Below the pieces are notes generated by a model. It was not told where the DNA came from, ran no database searches, and worked only from the letters and a program-made list of their open reading frames with translations. A DNA stretch of 7,842 nucleotides, from assembly GCA_964236535.1 (NCBI GenBank), contig CAXSEF010000127.1, positions 1 through 7,842 of the forward strand, in the 5' to 3' direction. This document shows, in pieces, positions 1 through 4,929 of this stretch. The position numbers and the translations under genes are program-made. The first letter of the stretch is position 1, and each line of letters begins with the position of its first letter. The stretch is from CAXSEF01 sp964236535 (GTDB lineage: Bacteria > Pseudomonadota > Alphaproteobacteria > Acetobacterales > Acetobacteraceae).

Positions 1-1
1 A

Positions 2-46
2 AGGCTGGTGAGGAAAGGCGATCTCCGTTCGCATCGCGACGGGTGA
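2..46 (+). CDS. possible C-terminal tail of an upstream gene (partial)
   Basis: From base 2 a reading frame is open from the left edge to a TGA at 44-46 and would end in RLVRKGDLRSHRDG. It stops 32 bases before the ATG of the next gene, a usual operon spacing. The frame used by the next gene is also open to the edge and the third frame is closed. Fourteen residues are too few to assign a family, so this is only a candidate tail of a co-oriented gene. Confidence 0.25.
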   Translation, partial: RLVRKGDLRSHRDG

Positions 47-78
47 TCCTGCTTTGGCGGAACATACAGGGGACGAAG

Positions 79-549
79 ATGAACCGAGCCATGATCGCCA
101 TGGGGGCGTTGTGCCTCCTGGCCGGCGCTGTGCCACAGGCACACGCGCAGCAGCAAGGCTTCACGCCGCAGGAGCTGGACCGGATGTCGGAGGAGCGCAC
201 GAAGGTGTTCGGTCCGGCCAACCACGGACCGCCGCCTCCTCTGTCGTCGATACCGAAGACGCAGGTCTTCCAGCCCAAGGAGCCCTGGATCTGCAAAGGC
301 ACGACGGAGTGGCAGCCGGTCTATAGCGCACCAAGCCTGACTGCCCCGACAATAGGAAAGACGATGGATGCAGTCGCGGTTGGAGGAAAATCGCAAAACG
401 GGTTTGCTCGTATTCTGTTTCCCAATGGGAAAATTGGGTGGATTCCTGCCTCCAGCATCCATGACTATGTGTCGACCGTGAACCCTGGTGGCGGCTGCCA
501 GGTCGAAGGCGTTCGTGCCAACGGCGCACCTGTCTTCACGTATCACTGA
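79..549 (+). CDS. exported SH3-like domain protein
   Basis: The 156-aa protein starts at ATG 79, preceded by an AGGGGA-type ribosome binding site; an in-frame GTG at 43 has no such site. Residues 1-23 form a signal peptide (MNRAMIAMGALCLLAG core, AHA/Q cleavage), so the product is exported. Residues about 24-70 are polar and proline-rich (PPPP near 51). Residues about 76-130 look like a bacterial SH3 fold, with a VYSAPS opening, alternating beta-type residues and a GKIGWIP segment resembling the usual G.GW(V/I) end. Cys72 and Cys140 flank the domain and could form a disulfide in the periplasm. Bacterial SH3 domains usually bind peptidoglycan or proteins, which fits the downstream transglycosylase, whose start overlaps this stop (TGATG). 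Export is well supported; the SH3 call is fold-level pattern recognition. Many codons in 350-450 are A/T-ending, unlike genes further right. Confidence 0.75.
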   Translation: MNRAMIAMGALCLLAGAVPQAHAQQQGFTPQELDRMSEERTKVFGPANHGPPPPLSSIPKTQVFQPKEPWICKGTTEWQPVYSAPSLTAPTIGKTMDAVAVGGKSQNGFARILFPNGKIGWIPASSIHDYVSTVNPGGGCQVEGVRANGAPVFTYH

Positions 550-1340
550 TGTTCCGAATTGGAAGGATTGGGCCTTGGACGCTGCTTACAGCGTCTCTTG
601 CTTGCGGAACTGTTGGCAGGGCTGATCCGGCCCCGGTCACAATGAATGGTGTGCCGCCACAGATCATCCCGAGCTACGCGGAGGTCGGAGCCCCCACGTT
701 CGTGACCCCTTCGGGCGGTGGCTCCTTCATGGGCGACACGGGCACCGGCAGCACAGGCAGTTCGTCAGGCTCGACGGACTGGACTGGCTACACTTCCGGG
801 TCTGGCTCGCCGGCGATGGATATGATGATGGCGACGCCCTACGGTTCGCTCGCGGCGGCGTCCGCAACGCAGGTTGGCGTGTCCCCGGAGGCAATGGCCG
901 ACCTCGGAAAGCTGGAGTCCGGGTTCAATAATGTTGGGACGTCCAACGGTTCGTCCTCCGCGACAGGTCCATGGCAGATCACGACGGGAACCTGGGCTGG
1001 CGAAATCGCCAAGTATAATCTGCCCTACACCGCAAGCGACATCACGAACCCTGCTGCACAGGCCACTGTCGCAAGCTACATTGCAAAGGATTACTCGGAC
1101 ACCGTTTCAGCGCAGACCGGTCAGCCTGCCACTGTAGTGCAAACTTATGGAGCCTGGGTATTCGGTCCTTCTCCAGGAAGTAAGATTGCGACAGCCGATG
1201 CCTCAGAGCCGCTTAGTGATTTCGTTTCCTCTACAGCCTTGTCAAACAACAACATGACAGGTTGGACGGTCGGGCAGTTCACTTCCCACGTCAATGACAA
1301 GATCGGCTCCTCTGCCGGCTCGATCGTTCAGTCTTCATAG
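549..1340 (+). CDS. exported lytic transglycosylase (SLT/VirB1-like)
   Basis: The 263-aa protein begins at ATG 549 inside the stop of the previous gene, so translation is probably coupled. The N-terminus (IGPWTLLTASLACGTVGRA) looks like a secretion signal; Cys19 is not in a good lipobox. Residues 57-88 are a Gly/Ser/Thr-rich linker. The catalytic region spans about 108-205: KLESGFN holds the presumed catalytic Glu123, SSATGPWQIT matches the G..Q motif of lysozyme-like transglycosylases, and TYGAWVFGPS corresponds to the late Y.G..... motif. Such enzymes cleave the MurNAc-GlcNAc bond of peptidoglycan and, in conjugative systems (VirB1, TrbN, P19 types), open the wall for the secretion channel. 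The C-terminal 50 residues are Ser/Asn-rich and unassigned. Phage-tail or housekeeping origin is possible; pairing with the SH3 protein favours a wall-remodelling role. Confidence is high for fold, moderate for a conjugative role. Confidence 0.83.
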   Translation: MFRIGRIGPWTLLTASLACGTVGRADPAPVTMNGVPPQIIPSYAEVGAPTFVTPSGGGSFMGDTGTGSTGSSSGSTDWTGYTSGSGSPAMDMMMATPYGSLAAASATQVGVSPEAMADLGKLESGFNNVGTSNGSSSATGPWQITTGTWAGEIAKYNLPYTASDITNPAAQATVASYIAKDYSDTVSAQTGQPATVVQTYGAWVFGPSPGSKIATADASEPLSDFVSSTALSNNNMTGWTVGQFTSHVNDKIGSSAGSIVQSS

Positions 1341-1354
1341 CCTGGACGCGACAA

Positions 1355-1376
1355 GCCTCTGCCGTCAGGCAGAGGC
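1355..1376. terminator. stem-loop between convergent genes
   Basis: A perfect 9-bp stem, GCCTCTGCC at 1355-1363 and GGCAGAGGC at 1368-1376, closes a GTCA loop 15 bases after the transglycosylase stop. The TGA of the convergent HTH gene is read on the minus strand from the loop (1367-1365). There is no T-tract on either side, so termination is inferred from position and stem strength. Confidence 0.5.
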
Positions 1377-1607
1377 AAGAACCCGGCTCCGAGGAAAGGC
1401 TGCGACCGTGCGCAGCCTACCCGGGGCAGGATGGGCCTGGTGGAAGGCCACCAGGTCTTCCAGCCACGCTGCCACGGTCTCGGGAATGACGGCTGCGCTG
1501 TTCGTCCATCGGCGAACGCTGGTCTGATTGCACCGGAGCTGGCGTGCAAGCTCGCGTTCGCCCCAGCCGAGCATCGCGAGGCAGAACAACAGCCGATGGG
1601 CGGACAT
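1365..1607 (-). CDS. small helix-turn-helix DNA-binding protein
   Basis: The 80-aa protein from ATG 1607 contains a Cro/XRE-type helix-turn-helix. Residues about 12-37, LGWGERELARQLRCNQTSVR followed by RW, have the pattern LxWxxxxLAxxLxxxxxxVRRW. A PETVAAWLEDLVAFHQAHP helix follows, as in short repressors common in alphaproteobacteria. The role is presumably transcriptional control of itself or its neighbours. The frame stays open upstream to an ATG at 1808, but that extension would translate through the perfect inverted repeat at 1637-1703 and has low-complexity content, so the shorter start at the HTH domain is preferred. No clear ribosome binding site precedes 1607. The last residues (RSRVLASA) are encoded within the terminal hairpin. 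The inverted repeat 30 bases upstream is the natural candidate operator. Confidence 0.72.
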   Translation of the reverse strand: MSAHRLLFCLAMLGWGERELARQLRCNQTSVRRWTNSAAVIPETVAAWLEDLVAFHQAHPAPGRLRTVAAFPRSRVLASA

Positions 1608-1636
1608 GGCTCGGGCGGATCGCGTGCGGGAAAGTG

Positions 1637-1703
1637 GTTCATTTTGAACACACGCCGCGGCTTTGGCGGCGGGGTGGACGGAAGGCGTGTGTTCAAAATG
1701 AAC
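1637..1703. repeat. perfect 20-bp inverted repeat, operator-like
   Basis: The left arm GTTCATTTTGAACACACGCC (1637-1656) is exactly reverse-complemented at 1684-1703, with a 27-base GC-rich spacer. Each arm contains its own smaller dyad around TTT or AAA. The arms are A/T-rich islands in very GC-rich DNA, typical of protein-binding sites. The placement upstream of two DNA-binding-protein genes suggests a bipartite operator bound by the HTH protein or the winged-helix protein; a partition or iteron-like site is an alternative. Confidence 0.8.
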
Positions 1704-1707
1704 ACAC
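1687..1707. promoter_or_regulatory. 21-nt palindrome nested in the right arm
   Basis: GTGTGTTCA-AAA-TGAACACAC is a perfect dyad, with 9-bp half-sites and a 3-base centre. The matching site in the left arm (about 1634-1653) keeps GTTCA-TTT-TGAAC but has a degenerate outer half, as expected of a strong/weak operator pair for a dimeric regulator. Confidence 0.65.
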
Positions 1708-1768
1708 CAGCCGCCTCCCGGCTCCTGGCCTGACTGGACTGGCCGATCCGTGCCGTCCGCCACCCCGT

Positions 1769-1790
1769 TGATATACTCGACCAGGTCGAG
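1769..1790 (+). promoter_or_regulatory. extended -10 promoter candidate overlapping a palindrome
   Basis: TG-A-TATACT at 1769-1777 fits an extended -10 element (TGnTATAAT, one mismatch). No convincing -35 lies 16-18 bases upstream, which is tolerated for extended -10 promoters. A perfect dyad CTCGACC-A-GGTCGAG (1776-1790) covers the predicted start, so a repressor bound there would block initiation. If used, the transcript would have a leader of about 185 bases before the winged-helix gene. Confidence 0.4.
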
Positions 1791-1930
1791 CTGCACGGCG
1801 TCTTCCATGCGGCAAGGATCGGCCGTCCGGATGCGAACGGCGCACCGGGTTCGGGCTTTTCCGCCTCACGCGATCTTTTGCATTCGGACGGACGCTGTTC
1901 GCGTCCTGGCATCGGACCCTGGCTGCATCG

Positions 1931-1946
1931 GACGACGAACGTCGTC
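1931..1946. promoter_or_regulatory. 16-nt palindrome before the winged-helix gene
   Basis: GACGACG-AA-CGTCGTC is a perfect dyad with 7-bp arms ending 22 bases before the start codon. It is a possible operator or an RNA hairpin next to the ribosome binding site. GC-rich DNA yields some dyads by chance, so confidence is limited. Confidence 0.35.
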
Positions 1947-1968
1947 GGCAGCGGGGAAGCGTGAAGCG

Positions 1969-2877
1969 ATGGATCGTGTGTCGAACGTCGAGACGGACAA
2001 GCTGCAGGCGGAGGAGCTGGACGCGCTGGTGCGGTATGTGAGCGAGCCGCGTCGGCTGAGCAGCATCATCGCGCAGGCGGCGCGTGTGGGTCAGCCGGTG
2101 CGCTACCAGCTGACGAAGCTGGTGAAGCGCGGCCGGCTGACGCGGCCGCGGCACGGGGTGTTCGCCCCGGCCGGGTTCGTCGGCAGTATCGCGCTGCCGG
2201 ACGTGGCGGCGCAGGGCAACGAGGAGGGGGGCGAACTGGCGGCGCGTCTGGTGGCGCTGGTGGACCGTCCGATGCTGCTGCGCGACGTGACGTCGCTGCT
2301 GGGCGAGGGCTCGCTGGTGCTGCCGCGGGTGGTGACGCTGCTGATCAGCCAGGGCCGTCTGTGCCGACCGGAGCTTGGAGTGCTGGCCCCGACCAGCCAC
2401 GACCCGGCGATCCCGCTGGGCAAGGACCTGGTGAGGATGAGCGAGGTCCGCGCCCTGCTCGCCTCTCCCACCCGGGTCGGGGTCGTCGGCCGGGCCCTGG
2501 GTCTGACACGGTCGGTGGCGGAGCGGCTCCTGGTGCAACTGGAGCAGGCGGGCGAGGTGGTGCGGGTGAACTACGGGATCTACGGGCTACCGGGGGTGAA
2601 GGCGCGCAAGAACCTGGCGCGGTGCTGCCCCGTGGCGCTGCACCGGCCGCAGCCGATCCGGGACGCGATCCTGGACTACCTGACGGAGCCGCGTCGGGCG
2701 ATGGAGATCGCGGCGCACATCGAGCGAACGACGGCGACGGCGACGGGCCACCTGGCGGCGATGAAGCGCCGTGGCTTGGTGGTGAGCGTGAGGCATGGCG
2801 TCTATGCGCGACCCGACCGGCGCGGGGTGCGGGAGATCGAGGCTGGTGCGCGGGCGAGCCTTGGGATCGCGGCCTGA
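1969..2877 (+). CDS. protein of four tandem winged-helix-like units
   Basis: The 302-aa product starts at ATG 1969, preceded by GGGGAAG about 10 bases upstream; the open frame before it lacks a ribosome binding site. Four units of about 52-55 residues can be aligned: 13-67, 88-141, 157-208 and 228-281. Each has a helical start, an HTH-like middle, a basic helix (YQLTKLVKRGRL, VVTLLISQGRL, RLLVQLEQAGEV, GHLAAMKRRGLV) and a closing wing: RHGVFAPAG, ELGVLAPTS, NYGIYGLPG, RHGVYARPD. Units 1 and 4 also share EPRR at their start, suggesting internal duplication. No catalytic motif is visible. The pattern fits a DNA-binding protein contacting a long or repeated site; plasmid regulation, replication or partition are possible roles but not demonstrated. 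Codons are strongly G/C-ending. I do not recognise a named family; AbiEi-type antitoxins share the wing pattern in a single N-terminal domain. Confidence 0.8.
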   Translation: MDRVSNVETDKLQAEELDALVRYVSEPRRLSSIIAQAARVGQPVRYQLTKLVKRGRLTRPRHGVFAPAGFVGSIALPDVAAQGNEEGGELAARLVALVDRPMLLRDVTSLLGEGSLVLPRVVTLLISQGRLCRPELGVLAPTSHDPAIPLGKDLVRMSEVRALLASPTRVGVVGRALGLTRSVAERLLVQLEQAGEVVRVNYGIYGLPGVKARKNLARCCPVALHRPQPIRDAILDYLTEPRRAMEIAAHIERTTATATGHLAAMKRRGLVVSVRHGVYARPDRRGVREIEAGARASLGIAA

Positions 2878-3235
2878 CCAGAAGGCCGGCGATCACCTCG
2901 CCGGGGGCTGCCTGCTCGTCCTTGTCTCCGCCGGCCCAGAGGCATGAGAGCGTGTGTCACTGAGCTGCGCCGGACGCGGGCCGCTTAGGGCCTGCGGCCG
3001 GGGCGGCTCCGGGGCACGGGGCGAGCGTGCCCCGCCTGCCTGCGAGGGTGTGGCGCGGTCTTCCTGCCTGGCTTGTCTGGCCTGTGTGTGTCTGAGGCAT
3101 GCGACCGTGCGGGACGAAGCTGCGCCGGACGCGGGCCACTTGGGGTCTGCGGCTGGGGCGGCTTTGTCCTGCACGGGGAGCGTGCCCCGGCGCGGTGTGG
3201 CGACCGGCCGGGGACTTGCGAAGTTGAGGGGGGCG
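2878..3235. repeat. noncoding stretch with a diverged tandem duplication
   Basis: The 358 bases between convergent genes hold two copies of a unit offset by 155 bases. The best core is 2964-3008 against 3119-3163: 41 of 45 bases match and all four differences are transitions. Similarity continues outward. AGGCATG precedes both cores (about 2940 and 3095), GCACGGGG..AGCGTGCCCC follows both, and GGTGTGGCG recurs at 3047 and 3194. A hairpin is kept in each: GGGGCACG/CGTGCCCC at 3011-3033 and GCACG/CGTGC at 3171-3185. The pyrimidine-rich CTTCCTGCCTGGCTTG at 3060-3075 recurs with one mismatch at 4842-4857. Open frames here are not supported by ribosome binding sites or recognisable protein, so it is treated as noncoding. 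Confidence 0.65.
2886..2904 (+). terminator. stem-loop after the winged-helix gene
   Basis: CCGGCGA (2886-2892) and TCGCCGG (2898-2904) form a 7-bp stem with a TCACC loop, 8 bases past the stop codon. A G-run follows instead of a T-tract, so it is terminator-like by position and stability only. Confidence 0.4.
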
Positions 3236-3337
3236 CTATGGCCCGCCGGTCAGACGCCGCCAGACCAGATAACCGGTGCCGCCACTGAGGCCGGCAATGG
3301 CGAGGTAGAGAAAGAAGTTTCCGACGAGTTCAGACAC
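3236..3337 (-). CDS. 33-aa single-pass membrane peptide
   Basis: A GTG at 3337-3335 with AGGGAG eight bases upstream starts a 33-residue peptide: MSELVGNFFLYLAIAGLSGG, then TGYLVWRRLTGGP. Residues 4-27 are one hydrophobic helix, followed by WRR, the positive-inside signal expected at the cytoplasmic end, so the peptide should sit in the inner membrane. The start lies within the last codons of the upstream membrane-protein gene (8-base overlap in another frame), and its ribosome binding site is inside that gene, so translation is probably coupled. Function is unknown. A longer in-frame extension exists but would run antiparallel to no recognisable domain and lacks a start with a ribosome binding site. 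The length and tight overlap suggest the pair makes a two-component membrane unit; a toxin-like or accessory small protein cannot be excluded. Confidence 0.62.
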   Translation of the reverse strand: MSELVGNFFLYLAIAGLSGGTGYLVWRRLTGGP

Positions 3338-3590
3338 GATCGGGCTCCCTGGGGTTGGGCGTGATTGGAATATAGCGGAGTGCGGTGAAAGCCCCAAGCT
3401 CCGCGAGACCACAGAACGCGAGGGCGAGAGCCTGAACCCAGAACGGAGAGTCGAGGGAGTGGTTGAGCAACGGGGCGAGAAGCACGCCGGCGAAGGAAGC
3501 CAGGGCAAGAGCCTGCAAGCCGTTGGCGGCAAGCTTTAGCCGCTCCTCCGTGTGCTTCGGGGAGAGAGGGGGCTTTGAGGGGAAACGCAT
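3330..3590 (-). CDS. 86-aa two-pass membrane protein
   Basis: The product starts at ATG 3590 with GGAG nine bases upstream. A basic N-terminus (MRFPSKPPLSPKHTEERLK) precedes two hydrophobic segments, about residues 22-42 (ANGLQALALASFAGVLLAPL) and 51-70 (FWVQALALAFCGLAELGAFT), followed by a polar tail ending PREPDRV. This predicts a helical hairpin in the inner membrane with both ends cytoplasmic. No family is recognised with certainty. The 3' end overlaps the 33-aa gene by eight bases. The gene upstream on the same strand ends about 80 bases away behind a strong hairpin, so this pair may be transcribed separately. Confidence 0.72.
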   Translation of the reverse strand: MRFPSKPPLSPKHTEERLKLAANGLQALALASFAGVLLAPLLNHSLDSPFWVQALALAFCGLAELGAFTALRYIPITPNPREPDRV

Positions 3591-3638
3591 GGGCGGGGCT
3601 CCGGGAGGCGAGAGAGTCTAGGCTGATGGCTGGGCGCT

Positions 3639-3662
3639 GGCGGGGGCATGTGTGCCCCCGCC
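3639..3662 (-). terminator. 10-bp stem-loop after the 215-aa gene
   Basis: GGCGGGGGCA (3639-3648) and TGCCCCCGCC (3653-3662) pair perfectly around a 4-base TGTG loop, beginning 7 bases after the stop of the minus-strand gene ending at 3670. No T-tract follows, but stem stability and position make termination the simplest role. It may also protect the 3' end of the mRNA. Confidence 0.55.
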
Positions 3663-3669
3663 GTGTGTC

Positions 3670-4317
3670 TTACATGCCGAGGGCGGCCATCTGGGCGGCG
3701 GCCATCTGGCGGTCGACGGCCATGGCGGGGCGGGTCGCGCCCTCGTAGGGCTTCCAGTCGCTGCCCGTCACCTGGGCGTATGCGTCAACCGCACCTTCTG
3801 CGGCGGCGAGCAGGGCGAAGGCTTGCAGGGCGATGGTGGCGGCAAACTCGCGGGCGCGTGCGGCGCGGTTTGCGGTGCCGTCGACGCCCTGGCGGTCCTC
3901 GTCGCGGTCCTCGTTGGCCACCTTGCTGCTGGCGTCGCGGGCGAGGGCTGCCTTGGTCTCGTAGAAGGTGCCGGCCCCGTGGGCGGAGCGGACGAAGGCG
4001 TCCACGATCCGCTGCAAGTGCATCTCAAGGGCCTTCTCGGAGAGGTTGTCGGCAAGGGCCTTGGCCGAACGGGCGATCTGCTCCTCGGTGGCCTCGCGGA
4101 TGGCGTGGTAGTCGACATCGGGCATCCCGAACACGCGGACGATGTTTCCGGCGAGGCTAGCATCGGGGCAGGCGCGCTGTGCGGTGATGAAGGTGACGAC
4201 GGTGCGCTGGCCCTGGGTAGCGGCCTGCCGAGCCGGAGCCTGGGCGGCGGGCTTGTTCTTGCGGGCGGCCTTGTCGGAAGCGACGGTGGCGGCGATGTTG
4301 TTGGAAGCCTGGGACAT
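3670..4317 (-). CDS. 215-aa protein of unknown function
   Basis: ATG 4317 is preferred because GGA lies 7 bases upstream; an in-frame ATG at 4329 would add MDKI but has no ribosome binding site. Residues 1-36 are Ala/Lys/Gln-rich and probably disordered and basic (SDKAARKNKPAAQAPARQAA). Residues 37-130 look helical, with VDYHAIREATEEQIARSAKA and LSEKALEMHLQRIVDAFVRS. Residues 132-155 are charged (NEDRDEDRQG), followed by an Ala-rich helix (AREFAATIALQAFALLAAAE, 155-174) and a polar tail. No signal peptide or transmembrane segment is evident, so it is likely cytoplasmic. The basic disordered start followed by helices would suit a nucleic-acid-associated protein, but no motif proves it. A promoter candidate and a leader hairpin lie upstream. 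Confidence 0.72.
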   Translation of the reverse strand: MSQASNNIAATVASDKAARKNKPAAQAPARQAATQGQRTVVTFITAQRACPDASLAGNIVRVFGMPDVDYHAIREATEEQIARSAKALADNLSEKALEMHLQRIVDAFVRSAHGAGTFYETKAALARDASSKVANEDRDEDRQGVDGTANRAARAREFAATIALQAFALLAAAEGAVDAYAQVTGSDWKPYEGATRPAMAVDRQMAAAQMAALGM

Positions 4318-4342
4318 GATCTTATCCATCTGTTCTAGGTTA

Positions 4343-4377
4343 GCCCCCGTCTGGTGCTTGTAACACTCGGCGGGGGC
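4343..4377 (-). promoter_or_regulatory. leader hairpin of the 215-aa gene
   Basis: GCCCCCG (4343-4349) and CGGGGGC (4371-4377) can pair around a 21-base loop within the predicted leader between promoter 4409-4437 and start 4317. It may affect leader folding or transcription. It does not cover the ribosome binding site. Confidence 0.35.
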
Positions 4378-4408
4378 GTCTCGCTGCGGCGTCAGTCACC
4401 GCGCATTT

Positions 4409-4437
4409 ATTATCGCACATCCCTGCAAAGCATGCAA
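4409..4437 (-). promoter_or_regulatory. sigma70-like promoter candidate
   Basis: Read on the minus strand, TTGCAT (4437-4432) is separated by exactly 17 bases from GATAAT (4414-4409). The -10 matches consensus at 5 of 6 positions and the -35 at 3 of 6. It lies in a locally A/T-richer island and points at the 215-aa gene, giving a leader of about 85 bases. Confidence 0.45.
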
Positions 4438-4451
4438 CATCAATCGCAAGC

Positions 4452-4478
4452 AATACCTGCATTCAGTGCAGTAGTATT
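4452..4478. promoter_or_regulatory. interrupted palindrome in the A/T-rich island
   Basis: AATAC-CTGCA (4452-4461) pairs with TGCAG-TA-GTATT (4467-4478) across a TTCAG centre, leaving a 2-base TA offset in one arm. It sits about 15 bases upstream of the minus-strand -35, where an activator or repressor site would be expected. TGCA and GCAA words are frequent around it (4424-4470). Confidence 0.4.
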
Positions 4479-4609
4479 TGCGCCCAAGCTAGATCTTTAC
4501 TGTTTACTTGTCTTCCTGAGCGTCTGATCCTTGGAGAGCCCCCGAGTTCTTGCTTTGCTGATTACCGTGCCCTTGCACGGTATTCAGGACAGCCTCGTGT
4601 CAGTGAGGT

Positions 4610-4812
4610 GTCTGTTCCCCGGTCTCGCCCCGTCGTGAGGCCCTCTGACCGGGGCGGCGGGGCCGGGTCAAAGGCGCGCCGCTTGGCGCGGGACCGGACC
4701 CACGCGCAGCCGGGCCACTTGGCACGGCGAGCATGGGGAGGACCCACCCTTTGACCCGGCCCCGCCGCTCCGGTGGACCTGCTTCACGACGGGGCGAGAG
4801 CGGGGAACAGAC
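4610..4812. repeat. long inverted repeat with 65-nt arms
   Basis: The arm 4610-4674 is reverse-complemented at 4748-4812 with 56 of 65 positions matching. The inner 21 bases (4654-4674) and two outer blocks of 12 and 16 bases are perfect; the mismatches cluster in a 15-base middle segment (4639-4653 against 4769-4783). The 73-base centre carries two of the NCTT hairpins. The whole could extrude as a cruciform or fold as an RNA. No target-site duplication is seen at its ends. Confidence 0.8.
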
Positions 4813-4882
4813 GCCCTGCCGCAGGCGCACTTTCTTGCTTTCTTCCTGTCTGGCTTGCTTGCGTCAGTGGCCTTAACCCGCA

Positions 4883-4929
4883 GGGCGGAGACCCCGCTTG
4901 GGGGCACCGTTCCGCCCTCTTGGGCGGAA
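4883..4929 (+). promoter_or_regulatory. mutually exclusive stems upstream of the 197-aa gene
   Basis: GGGCGGA at 4883-4889 and again at 4922-4928 can each pair with the single TCCGCCC at 4911-4917. The first pairing encloses the 4892-4903 hairpin; the second forms the 4910-4929 hairpin. Such A:B versus B:C competition is the layout of attenuators and switches, but the 155-base distance to the gene and the lack of a T-tract leave the role open. Confidence 0.35.

Larger units (their letters stand above)
1608..1968. other. divergent intergenic control region
   Basis: These 361 bases separate the minus-strand HTH gene from the plus-strand winged-helix gene. They hold a 20-bp perfect inverted repeat (1637-1703), an extended -10 candidate overlapping a 15-nt palindrome (1769-1790) and a 16-nt palindrome (1931-1946), listed separately. 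Frames are open on both strands, but none has a ribosome binding site with recognisable protein content. The region reads as regulatory or maintenance DNA. Confidence 0.6.

Noticed and set aside
549..608. Lipoprotein signal in the transglycosylase (Cys19)
   Set aside because: The residues before Cys19 are S-L-A, which does not fit the lipobox [LVI][ASTVI][GAS]C.
1608..1808. N-terminal extension of the HTH gene to ATG 1808
   Set aside because: It would encode both palindromic arms as protein, has no ribosome binding site, and the recognisable domain begins at ATG 1607.
1693..2538. 281-aa minus-strand open frame
   Set aside because: Antisense to the winged-helix gene; composition is His/Arg/Gln-rich without domain pattern, an expected shadow of high G/C third positions.
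2361..3364. Plus-strand open frames across 2361-2963 and 2954-3364
   Set aside because: The first is a shadow of the winged-helix gene; the second crosses the tandem repeats and the antisense membrane genes and is Gly/Arg/Cys-rich without domain features.
3652..4338. 228-aa plus-strand frame opposite the 215-aa gene
   Set aside because: It is Gly/Val/Leu-rich low-complexity, lacks a ribosome binding site, and the minus-strand frame has plausible helices and charge pattern.
4610..4812. Insertion sequence or MITE with terminal inverted repeats
   Set aside because: No flanking target-site duplication and no transposase; kept only as one hypothesis for the inverted repeat.
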